This document shows, one piece after another, positions 1 to 9,804 of a DNA stretch of 64,000 nt. The notes beneath the pieces were generated by a model. The model had not been told where the DNA came from and ran no database searches. It saw only the letters and a program-made list of their open reading frames with translations. Both the position numbers and the translations under genes were made by a program. Positions within the stretch are counted from its first letter, which is position 1. Each line of letters begins with the position of its first letter. Source of the stretch: Pyrus communis (taxonomy: Eukaryota > Streptophyta > Magnoliopsida > Rosales > Rosaceae); assembly GCF_963583255.1 (NCBI RefSeq), contig NC_084807.1:22159572-22223571 (forward strand), read 5' to 3'.

Positions 1-1060
1 AGTTATGCTTACCTAGTTGCATGATACATCAAAAAGAGAAAACGAAAAGCAGAGTTTAAAGGGCAATGAAGAAGCTTGCTGGTGTAGCCTTGTCGATGCT
101 TTTTCGCCTTTTCTTTGCTATAATTGAACGTAGAAAGTATGAGAAAGCATCTTTTGGAGATTTTGAAATTGTATTTAAAGAGAAGTATGCACAAGTATAA
201 CAAATTTTCTTTCATGGTATATACCAAAGTGTTCCATAAAATCATTGATTTAAATCTTGTACATAGGGATCAAATGAACTTTGTAGCAATTAGATCTTGC
301 ATAACATACGTACCACTATATAAGGCGTAACATTGTAGTCAATTCCTAAGTGTAATTGATTTAAAAAAAAATTAGTTGAAATCAAAACCCAAAGGACATT
401 TAGAGTCTGTTTGGTACTCTTCTTGAATCCAACCTTTTAAACTCAAAAACAATTTTCAAGTTTTAGGCTTTAAAAACTTGTTTGGTAGAACTATTTTAAA
501 AAACTGAACTCAAGACCAGCTCAAAAATAGTCTATTCTCTAAAAACATAAAAAGTGACTTTTTAGAGTTTTTAAACTTAAACTCACTCATTTCTTTTCTT
601 TTCCTCCTCCCCTCTCATTCCAAATATATCTCTCTTTTCTTCTTTCTCTCCCCCTTCTCGTTTTTTTAGGAAAAATTAGAATCCCCTACACTTTTCTAAT
701 ACTATTTAGATTAAACATTGGTTCTATTTTAAAATTTGATTAGAACGCCTAAACAATAGCCATGTCAGCATTTTTATATTTATTTAGATTACATGTAATT
801 ATTGTGTTTTTTTTAATTTAAAATGTTAATTATTAAATTCCATATATATCCTTTTAGGTTGATATATTTTTGTACATGACCTTTTTTTTAGGAAGCCAAT
901 TTCTTCTCTCACGTTTGAGCCGTATGGTTTCTTCTCCCACATTAGAATTATGTGATCCTCAATTTTGAATTTTGAATGGACTTATCCATTTCAATTAGTG
1001 GTTATTTTCACTATTTTATATTGATATCATGTGAGATAACTAGACGTATTCTCTATTTTC
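1..1060. other. AT-rich intergenic DNA, no gene seen
   Basis: Only short, low-complexity open frames occur here and none resembles a protein I know. A phrase near 400-425 (TTAGAGTCTGTTTGGTA) is of the kind found at MITE ends. It has a partial inverted counterpart near 4285-4312, but the interiors do not mirror each other. A CT-rich tract lies at about 590-660. Confidence 0.6.
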
Positions 1061-1066
1061 GAAGGC

Positions 1067-1400
1067 TTGAGGCTGGTACGTTCAAATAATATATTTAAAC
1101 GTACCAAGAAGATATATAAAGTAACGTACCAAATATGTTTTTTTAAATAAATATAAACGTACCAAAATAATATATGAACGTACCAAATACGTACCAAGAA
1201 TAAAGTAACGTACCAAATATGTACCAAGGAGAAATATATGTTTAATCAAGAGGAAATATATGTACCAAATAAGTTTTTTTTTTTAATAAATAAATATAAA
1301 CGTACCAAATACATACAAAAAAAAAAAACAAACATACCAAATATGTACCAAGAAGATATATTAAGTAACGTATCAAATATGTACCAAGAAGAAATCTACG
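1067..1400. repeat. Degenerate AT-rich tandem repeat built on AACGTACCAAAT/GTACCAAGAAGA
   Basis: The words ACGTACCAA and GTACCAAGAAGA recur about a dozen times with irregular spacing, separated by A/T runs. The minus-strand open frames here, rich in WYV, are only the translation of this repeat. The block abuts the solo LTR that begins at 1427. Confidence 0.75.
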
Positions 1401-1426
1401 TTTCATGTGTAATTTGAAATTTTTTT

Positions 1427-3605
1427 TGACACACCCCAACCGAAATCAAGGCATGCAGGCCGTCACGTGAGGGTGACGTAACCATGTGCACAGTGCGGAA
1501 GCTAAGAATAATAATAAAAGTACGAACAAATAAAAATCAAACTACACACAAAGTAGTTAACATACATGAGCAAGCGTAAGTGTGAAAAACAATATTCAGA
1601 GCACAGAAAACCTAGTGCAGTCCATAGGAACAAACACTACTAAACACACCCAGAGGGGGTCCTACACTGGAGATAATCTGTCAGATATGCCGTGAATTCC
1701 TCGAGAGCCACCAAAAGAGCAATCCAAACTAGAACATAGAGGGGCGCAAAACAGAAAGTGTGAGTGGGCAAAAACAAAGTTTTTCAAAATCATTTCATTA
1801 TCAAACGTTCTAACCCCTCGCCGTAAAACCTGTATAGTTTCCCAGAAAATAGAATATACACATATATAGAATACATGCTCAGAAATATGCCATGTCGAAT
1901 GCCTCTACATAAACTGTAAGTAACCCAGGTAATGTCAATCAATGCAATGTAATATGTTAGCCGGAGTCACCTAGCGTGACCTGTACGGCTGAATTTAGAG
2001 CTCAAATCTCTAACTCACTAACTATACCTGCACACGAGTCGGAACCACCTAAAGTGGTCTGTACGACATGACTGGGTGTAAATAAATACGTGAAGACTGG
2101 TGAATAATCGCGGGTCACCTACGAGTCGGAACCACCTAAAGTGGTCTGTATGACAGGACTGTGCACCTAACTTGGATCCAAGATGAGCGTGTGGTGCGGG
2201 AGGTGAACATCACGTGAAGGACTGTGCCCTACTCTGGGCGGGAGCACTAACATCGAGGGTGCATGTTATAAGCTCTCTATGTATCTCACATAACTACTAA
2301 TTAAAATCATAAACCATAACTTACTTAGCACTTACCTATGAGTCTGCAGCACCAAATATACATATATGCAACTACTAATGCATAAATAGATTGGCAAACA
2401 CTATGCATGGCATTTAAAACATATAAATATTTCATTTCATTTTCTGGGAAAAACCACAGTATATAGGTATATATGGAAAACCAAAAGCCCACTCACTGGT
2501 ATGTGGAAGGGTCGTAACCCCCTTGCCTCGAGTGACTGCACTCGTCATCGGGATAGGTCTTACCTATATGCGAAACAACTATAAAAACGTTAATTTAAAG
2601 CACATAATCAAAATTAGGTGATAACTTCTCATACAATGCTCAAATGGGGTGTATGAATACACCAACGTGATCTACTCAACCTCACGAACATCCCCATATT
2701 TTTAAAATAATTTTCTGACGTCACACGCGCCCCCACGCGTCGGCCAAGGCACGGCCAGACGCACTGGCCACGCGCAGGCACGTGCCTGACACACGGACGG
2801 AACCCCTAACGGCGTAGGGAATATTCCGTCCAACAGTAAGCATATTCCGTTAAAACTAACCTGACGCCGTTAAGAATATTCCGTTAACTTAACGGAATAA
2901 TCCCCTGTCTTCTCCGGTGAGTCTCGCCATAGCCGCCGCCATCTGCGTTGTCGGAAACTGGGAAAATTTTCAAAACTTCATATCTTCTTCATTTCTCAAC
3001 CAAATTCAATGAAATTGGTACCAAAATGAAGCTTACAACAAGTAGAACAAAACCTTACCACTTTGGAGACCTAAAACCAATGGAATCTCGCCGGAAAAAC
3101 CCACGATATTTCGGCCAAACCCGCAACTCACTGAAACTGAGCTTCCAGACGTCCAAAACGCTTCAACTTTCTTCCCCGAGCTTCGTGAGGACTTCCTAAA
3201 GCTCCTTGTGACCTTAAAAACTCCTAAAAACTTCATGATCACGCGTGCATGAACAGTGCACAGAATTGGAATTCCCTGGTTCTCGGGTTTTCGAGGGTTT
3301 CACGCCTAACAAATGGTATGGATGAGTTCCTGAGCTTGCTAAGAGTCTAAAACCCACCTTCAAACCTTTGATCCGTGCGTGGAAGATTGAAGTTGAAGTT
3401 CGTCCGTACACCTTGTAAAGAAAATGGAAGAAGTTCAAAAGAGAAGAGAGAAAGCAAGGGAGTGTAGTATGGGTGTGTGTGTGTGTGTCCTGTAGAGTCA
3501 ACCCCCAAAAATAACAAAACAACACCCCACAACACCAAATAACGTCCAAGGGCATTTTAGTCTTTTCACACCTACGGTACAAATAATTCGGGACGGGCTG
3601 TCACA
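1427..3605 (-). mobile_element. Probable solo LTR or non-autonomous LTR element of about 2.2 kb
   Basis: The segment starts TGACACACCCC and ends GGGCTGTCACA, so it has TG...CA termini on either strand. Read on the minus strand it begins TGTGACAGCCCGTCCCG, a start I associate with plant LTRs. Inside are two near-identical units with the word CGAACCACCTAAAGTGGTC-like (about 2034-2075 and 2120-2160), a block with several ATATTCCGTT words (about 2817-2906) and a (GT)n run near 3471-3488. No gag, protease, RT or integrase reading frame is visible. The flanks are T-rich (TTTTT on the left, CTTTT on the right), so a target-site duplication is suggested but not clean. The minus orientation is inferred from the LTR-like start only. 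Confidence 0.55.
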
Positions 3606-3618
3606 CTTTTTATTAAAA

Positions 3619-3835
3619 TTGAATACTACAATATTTATCTACAATATTTTAGGAGTTTTGAGATATTATCTAAGAAAATTAAAAGGTATATTAAATATAA
3701 TGGCAAGTCGCATTCATGGGTATTTTGAAAGACATTTTATTGGAATTAAATTCTACAATATTTATCTACAAGATTTTAGGAGTTTTGATGTATTATCTAG
3801 GAATTAAAAGGTATATTTATATAATGACAAGTTGG
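3619..3835 (+). repeat. Tandem duplication of about 90 bp, period about 128 bp
   Basis: The stretch around 3625-3705 (CTACAATATTTATCTACAA, then AGGAGTTTTGA, TATTATCTA, AAAAGGTATATT, AATGACAAGT) recurs at about 3751-3832 with a few substitutions. It is non-coding and lies just outside the solo LTR. Confidence 0.7.
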
Positions 3836-4689
3836 GTAATTTAAATTATAAAAAATGCTACTTCTAACTCATGTGGCACCTAAATTGTAGGAAAACGCTT
3901 AATCAAAACTCTAAAAGGCATAAATGTTTAATCTCAAAATTTGAAAACCTAGGCGTCTATATCAAAACCCTCATTTTTTTTATTACCTTTTTCATCTCTT
4001 CTCCAATCCGCTCTCTTCATTCTCTCGGTTCTTTCTCTCACTATCTTCCTCTCTACCTCCTCCGATCCTCTCACTTCTTTCTCTTTCCTCTAATCATCTC
4101 TTACTTTCTTTTATTCTCTCATCTTTCTCTCTCGACCCCCTTTTTTTGGATCTCTTTGTCCAGTTTAAGTTATAAGAGTTAAAATTTTTAAATCTCATAT
4201 CAAACAAGTTTTTGAGTCTTAAAGAAAACTATTTTCAAGAAAAAAAATTTAAGAAATGTTTTGAGAAATTATAAAAATTTTCAAATAAGATACCAAACAA
4301 ATCCTTAGATGTTGATTAAGAAAAATACTCGGTCCCTTTGTACATAAGCACATGTTATTTCATTTATGATTTTAACATCTGTTTTAAAACGTTTCTCAAT
4401 ATAATTTATTTTAAAAAAAAATGCCAACAAATTCCAACAGAAAACAGAACATGTTTCACATGCGTACTTTTTTGACATTCGCAATCGCGGAGCACACTAG
4501 ATTTTTTTGCATGTGTCGTGGCGCATTTCTAAGCGACAAAAACCGCCAAAAGTAGGTAAAAATCACAACGTAATTAATCCACCTTCTCACTCTCCCTCTC
4601 CCCCTCCGCAAACTACCTAAGCCTCTCTCTCCTCCCTCTCTCCCTCTCTCTCTGCAACTCAAAAGAAAAAAGACTTTTTGGTCCGTCCC
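3836..4689 (+). other. Intergenic DNA and probable promoter/leader of the adenylate kinase gene
   Basis: A CT-rich pyrimidine tract fills about 3975-4150 and another one, of CTCTCT type, lies at 4585-4655 immediately before the start codon. The second is the kind of tract often found in plant 5' leaders. No exon-like reading frame was found. I cannot place a TATA box with confidence. Confidence 0.45.
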
Positions 4690-6221
4690 ATGGCGGTTCT
4701 GAACCGCGTTCTGAGATCACGACGACCGGGAAGCTTCTTCTCACTCCGGAGCTTCCGCTCCTCGTCTTTTCTAAATTCCGAAACGGACCTCAAAGCGTCT
4801 GCCTCCGTCATCCCAAAGCCCCTTCCCCTGCATCGCGACGTCAACGACAGGAATGTCCAGTGGGTCTTCCTCGGCTGCCCCGGCGTCGGAAAAGGCACCT
4901 ACGCCTCCCGCCTCTGCCACCTCCTCGGCGTCCCTCACATCGCCACCGGCGATCTCGTCCGCGACGAGCTCGCTGCCTCCGGCCCCTTGGCTCTTCAGGT
5001 CCCTTCCAGTTGCCCTTAGGGTATTTGCAATTTCTGTAAATTTAATTCGTTCAAAACCTAACAAAATTATGCGAAATTGCAGCTTGCGGAGGTTGTGAAT
5101 CAGGGGAAATTGGTTTCGGATGAGATCATAATAAACTTGTTGTCCAAGCGTCTTGAGGCTAGTGCAGCTAAGGGTGAAACTGGCTTCATTCTTGACGGTT
5201 TTCCGAGGACGATTCGACAGGCGGTAATACATCTTCCTTTTTATCAAAATTTTGAATAGGGAAGCATGAATTTGCTTGATATGTGGACATATTGATCACG
5301 TAGGTGTAGATAACAAAATGTAGTAGCCAGAATTGAAGATTTAGTTGAGATTAGTAGAGTTGAAATGTGAAAGTAAATTTGTGGTGTCTGAAAAATGATT
5401 GCTTGTTTATACTGCCATCCAAATTCCTGCATAGCTAAATTACTATTTCCATCTTGCTTCTTTTCGTGTCAAAAGTTATTGCTTTTTTACGAATTTAATG
5501 TTTGTCTCGACCGAAATCTGAATTCGGCTGGTTGGTTCAAGTCTTAAACAAGGTTGTCTTTTGTATTATAACTTGCCCTTTAAGTTTTGATTATTTTGCA
5601 GGAAATTTTGGAGGGAGTGACAGACATTGACTTGGTTGTCAACCTAAAGCTTCGTGAAGAGGCTTTGCTTGCGAAGTGTCTTGGAAGGAGGATTTGTAGT
5701 GAGTGTGGAGGAAATTACAATGTTGCCTCCATTCACATTAAGGCCGAGGATGGGAACCCTGGCATGTACATGGCTCCACTTCTTCCCCCTCCACAATGTG
5801 CATTAAAGCTGATCACGAGATCCGATGACACTGAAGAAGTTGTTAAGGAGCGACTTCGTATATACAATGATATGGTATTGTTTCAGCATCTTGGGAATGC
5901 TCTTTTACATTCTTGTTAAGTATTCAAGCATTAAACTTATCAGTGTTTAAGATTAAAAATGTTTAAGATTAAGAATTGTTTTTGTTATTAGTCCTTTAAT
6001 TTTAGATATAGCAACAATAATATTCAGTTTTGGTTCGGTTACTAATCTGTGGATCACATATTATCTTCTTCTTGCAGAGTCAACCCGTGGAGGAGTTCTA
6101 CCGAAGTCAGGGAAAATTGTTAGAGTTTGATCTTCCTGGAGGGATTCCCGAATCCTGGCCAAAGCTACTTCAGGCTTTGAATCTGGAAGACCCTGAAGAC
6201 AAATGGTCTGCAGCAGCATGA
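4690..6221 (+). CDS. ADK1: Adenylate kinase, organellar (ADK1-type)
   Basis: Four exons, 4690-4998, 5083-5223, 5602-5874 and 6078-6221, all joined in phase 0, give 288 residues. The enzyme interconverts ATP + AMP and 2 ADP. The P-loop GCPGVGKG is at residues 62-69, followed by the AMP-binding part [13 protein letters not shown] and the signature FILDGFPRT. The LID segment follows in exon 3, with the cysteines of CSECGG. The C-terminus [15 protein letters not shown] matches the plant chloroplast/mitochondrial adenylate kinase I recall from Arabidopsis (At2g37250, 284 aa). The first 50 residues are rich in Ser and Arg with few acids, as in a transit peptide, so plastid or mitochondrial location is inferred. 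The start is the first ATG of the frame; the codons before it have none. The gene appears intact. Confidence 0.93.
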
Positions 6222-7075
6222 TTCATAAATCCTGTACTATATACACTAGACAAAGTTTTCATTAGGTAAGCTATATCATTCTTTGCAATGTCATGGAAGC
6301 AGATGCATATAATTTGCAATTGAAGGGGAAAACTTTGGTGTGCAATAAAAAGCAGGTATGGTATTATTCGTTCGCAAAGTTGAGCATTTGTAATATTCAG
6401 TCATGTTCTTTGTGTGACTGATGCTTTAGATTGTAGTGATTATCTTTCGTGGGAAGTAAATTTTTCATTGCACCACAAGTTTGCCATGTTTTAATGAAAT
6501 TGTATCGTTTAACCAAATGTAAATATGGAATTATGTACACAAACCATAGGAGGAGACAAACATGAAAAAGTTTCCATTTGTTTTCTTGTCATCTTTTTTC
6601 CTTTTCATGCATCTGCTCTTGGGTTCTTGTTGAGAACATTCTTCTAAACTGTCAAAGACTCGGTTTACCGATATCGATGTCTTCACGGTCAGGTTTAAAG
6701 TTAGAGTTCCCTCTCCCCCCCTCCCCCTCGTTGCAATTTGCTTGGGTCAGAGTGATACTTCTCATTCCAGCGTCGGAAGAGGTTTAAAGTTAGAGTGCCC
6801 TCTCCCCCCTCAAACGAGGGACAAAAGGGAATGGACTTGTTGCATTATGTGGGTTATAACCATGTAAAGAATAAAATGTTGGATCGGACGAGGGTTAGCG
6901 TCGTTCGGAATCCAATCTGGTGGTGGTTGATGCTGATGCTTAAAGTTTTGTTTCTGTATTTGTCAATAGAAGATAGATTTATCGACTTGTAAACCATCTG
7001 AGGTATATTAATCAACTTTGCACCTTGAAAATATGTGTGTTTTTACAAAAAAATTTCTCCAAACATGTGCAAGAA
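6222..7075. other. 3' flank of adenylate kinase and intergenic DNA
   Basis: This stretch includes the probable 3' UTR. A short segment, GTTTAAAGTTAGAGT(T/G)CCCTC followed by a C-rich run, occurs twice (about 6692-6728 and 6781-6812). Small open frames here are not supported by any similarity I recognise. Confidence 0.5.
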
Positions 7076-7079
7076 ATTA

Positions 7080-7260
7080 CACCGAGGGCGAGCCTTAGTG
7101 CGATGGAAATGTTGCTCTTTTGTGACCAAAAAGTCACAGGTTTGATTCATAGAAACAACTTCTTTGCAAAGCAAAAATAAGGTTGTGTACGATAAATGTC
7201 CTTCCCTCGACCCTCGCAATGCGAGGGTCTTGTCGACTTGTCCTCGCCCCATATGTGCAA
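7080..7260 (+). mobile_element. tRNA-derived SINE-like element (Au-SINE-like)
   Basis: The unit begins GGGCGAGCCTTAGTGCGATGG, where TAGTGCGATGG resembles a pol III A box. About 40 bases on, GTCACAGGTTTGATTC resembles a B box (GGTTCGANNCC). It continues GGAAACA-like, CTTTGCAAAGCA, AAGGTTGTGTACGAT and a CCCTCGACCCTCGC-type block, the order I remember for plant Au SINEs. A second, more decayed relative is at 58565-58730. The assignment rests on memory of the family and not on a search. Confidence 0.6.
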
Positions 7261-8380
7261 GAAATTACCTCATGATATTTGAAGAAGCTATACCCTAGAA
7301 CAATGTTTGTCAAGCCAATTGATTAACTAGGAAAAATTTAACAAAACTCCTTGGAATTTTACACTTGTCCAAACACCCATGTGAACTAAAATTTGTACAA
7401 TCAACTACCCAAATCTCAAGTCGTGTGACAACTTGGCACTGCGTCCACTTTCATTCAAGTATATGGCAAATAGTGGCAAATTGTTTAAGTATGGGTGTTT
7501 TTAAGAACATTCTAATCAGTATTAAAAACTTTTATGATATTTCTTGAAGAAATGTAAATGAAATGTCAATCCTAATTTGAAAACATATTGAAGAAACAGT
7601 TTTATGAAATCAATATCATTTTTATTTCGATTCTAGAAAGTTTTAGTAAACAACTTTTATAGAAATCAAAATTTTGATACTTCTCAATCAAGTTCCTCTT
7701 ATTTTAATTGTGGTTAGGTAAGCGAGCCCTAAAATCTTGTAAATACCTCAATAATGTAGAGAATGCCCTTAAAAAGGGCCTAAGCACCCAGTAAGTGCCA
7801 TTATTTAATTGAAATTAGGTGAAAAGGGATGAAGGTATCAAATAATCAAATAATTAAAAAGTTTGGATGATTAATTGTAAAATGTTTCAATCCAAAATGC
7901 ACAAAAGCTAAAATATTAATTCATCAAGTCCTATATTATAGAGTTTGAATTTTATTAGAAGTGATCATTTCAATCTCATAGAAGATAAATTTTCTCTTGC
8001 AATCGATAACACAACAGGACAATTCTTAAAAAGACGGATAATGTATTTTTTATTTTATTTATATTTTTAGACCAAACGATATTATTTACATTAAGGGTAG
8101 GGGATGAGCTTAGCCTCACAATGAACTAGTAATAATGTGGTTCAAACTCGTCTTTGACGAGAATTAAACCTAAGATCTCTCACTTACAAGTGAAGAAGAA
8201 TATTATTAGATCGTAGTATTAAGTTACTTTACTGTTTAAATACATAACAGTTATTTATGCTAAATGACCCAAACATTTAAAACGGTGCTGAATAACCTAA
8301 ACATTTAAAACGGAAAATTGATGACGTGGGATTTCAAGCAGATATTTTTACGATGACGTGGACCATTCGGTGAGGGAGGG
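7261..8380. other. AT-rich intergenic DNA without a recognisable gene
   Basis: Only short frames are present. The part at 8040-8235 is a dispersed repeat described separately. The rest shows no structure that I can name. Confidence 0.5.
8040..8235 (-). repeat. Dispersed repeat copy 1 (SINE-like, related to 21455-21610)
   Basis: On the minus strand this reads TTACTTGTAAGTGAGAGATC-like, then a B-box-like TTTAATTCTCGT, then TTTGAACCACATTATTACTAG and a segment ending in ATATCGTTT. The same order is found on the plus strand at 21455-21610, and a shorter piece at about 21675-21765. The TTCGATTCTCG word in the second copy looks like a tRNA-derived B box, which suggests a SINE, but the family is not identified. 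Confidence 0.55.
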
Positions 8381-8808
8381 CATTTTGGTCGGCTCCGGGT
8401 CTGCTGTCCCGAAAGTGGCGTCTCCTTCATGTCTCCTTCTGCTCTGACTGCATAACCAGGGGGAGGCGGAGGGGGAGGGGGTGGGTGGGGACTGGAAATG
8501 GGGAGTTGTTTCTGCTTTTTTTTTTTTTTTTTTTGACTTTTTTTTTTTTTAATTTAGTAAAAGTTAACATAGTTAAATTAGAATTAAGGGGCTTTTTGAA
8601 ATGAGTCCAAAATAACTAAAAATTGAACTTATTTCAAAAAATCCAAAGCAACTAAAAATTGAATATATTTCAAAAAGTAATATATAAAATTAGACTTATT
8701 TTAATTTTTTTCTAGAATTTTAAGTAATAGTACACATGTCAAACAAATAATGAAGGAAACATGAAGGAGATACCACTTTTGGGACAGCAGACCCGAAGCC
8801 ATTTTAGT
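8381..8808. mobile_element. MITE-like element with about 50-bp terminal inverted repeats
   Basis: The left arm (about 8393-8440) contains GGGTCTGCTGTCCCGAAAGT and GGCGTCTCCTTCATGTCTCC. Its reverse complement is found, with a few changes, at about 8752-8803. The interior has no coding frame and holds two long T runs (about 8516-8551). Arm length and small size fit a non-autonomous DNA transposon. A target-site duplication was not clear, so the superfamily is open. It sits about 1 kb upstream of the PRR start codon. Confidence 0.65.
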
Positions 8809-8917
8809 CCTCCCACAAACAGTCTTTTACGCCGTTAGTGTTGGAACCCGCCAAATCCGTCTCCTACAACGTCGACGAATCCAAGCGTCCCATAACCTTT
8901 TACTCTCCCCAAAACTC

Positions 8918-8927
8918 GACACGTGTC
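8918..8927. promoter_or_regulatory. Palindromic G-box GACACGTGTC upstream of the PRR gene
   Basis: A perfect 10-base palindrome with the CACGTG core, the binding site of bHLH (PIF) and bZIP factors. It lies about 880 bases before the PRR start codon. Clock PRR promoters are known to respond to light through G-boxes; function here is inferred from position only. Confidence 0.45.
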
Positions 8928-9212
8928 ACGCGCGAATCCGGCATGTCCTACTACCCCAGTTATCCCAGGTGGCATATGTTATCGGTGGAGTTCCCGACCA
9001 CCACTACGTCCACGTCATCTACGTATAATATCTTTATCTCAATTTTCGAGACTTCCGCCTTTCCCCTGCTTCTTCTGCTCCGCCGTCTCGCTACCGCTGA
9101 AGCCGTTTTTTTTTTCTTTCTCCGATGCTTATTTTTCTCTTTGTTCTTTTGTTCTTTAGAAGAGAAAAGCCCTAACGCGCTCTCAGCTCGGAAGATTCAG
9201 ACCTTCGTAGTA

Positions 9213-9221
9213 AAAATATCT
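9213..9221 (+). promoter_or_regulatory. Evening element AAAATATCT in the PRR upstream region
   Basis: An exact match to the nine-base evening element bound by CCA1/LHY/RVE MYB factors, about 590 bases before the PRR start codon and probably in the promoter or a 5' UTR exon. CCA1/LHY control of PRR7-type genes is established in Arabidopsis. A nine-base match can also occur by chance. Confidence 0.45.
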
Positions 9222-9804
9222 GAATCAAAGGTGGGGATCGAGCTCAGAAAATGTCTAATTTTTTAGTATTTTTAGCTATATTTTCTGGATTTAGAGGTCT
9301 AAAATCGAAGTAATCAAATTAGTTTCTCAGTTTATTAAAATTTTAATCTTTTGACATTTTATTCAGTTTATTGTACTTGGTTTAGTTGATTTTAGTGCAG
9401 CATAGTGTTAATTTCACTTCAATTTCCTACTGTTTTTATTTTATTATTTTTTATATATCTGTTAAAGGAGCAAATCGAGCAAATCTGTTGAACTTTTGGT
9501 ATGTTTGGTTGCTAAATTTGAAAATTGAGGGAGAAAAATATTTTGCTGTATCAATTTTCATGGTGAATAGAATATTGGGAAGATTGTTTGAACTTGAAGT
9601 AATCTTTGTTCTGGTTAGATAAATCAATGGGGATGAAGGGTGTTTGCTTACTTTCGAATCGATTTCATAGAGCATGTAGTTTACAATTATTTTGAATCTG
9701 ATGGTTTTTATTGAGCTTTACTCCATTTTAGGTCTTGTTAATGCTTGTATCTTGAAGACAACGGGATGTGCAACGTGATCCCGTTGTCTCTTTGAATCTA
9801 ATTT

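Noticed and set aside
3214..3582. 122-codon minus-strand open frame
   Set aside because: It lies wholly in the probable solo LTR, reads through a (GT)n run and has no recognisable domain.
399..4312. One large DNA transposon bounded by the TGTTTGGTA words near 400 and 4300
   Set aside because: Only about 15 bases match as inverted ends, the interiors next to them do not mirror each other, and no transposase or target duplication is seen.
4771..5247. 158-codon minus-strand frame over adenylate kinase exons 1-2
   Set aside because: It crosses a coding exon, an intron and another exon of the opposite strand and has no domain.
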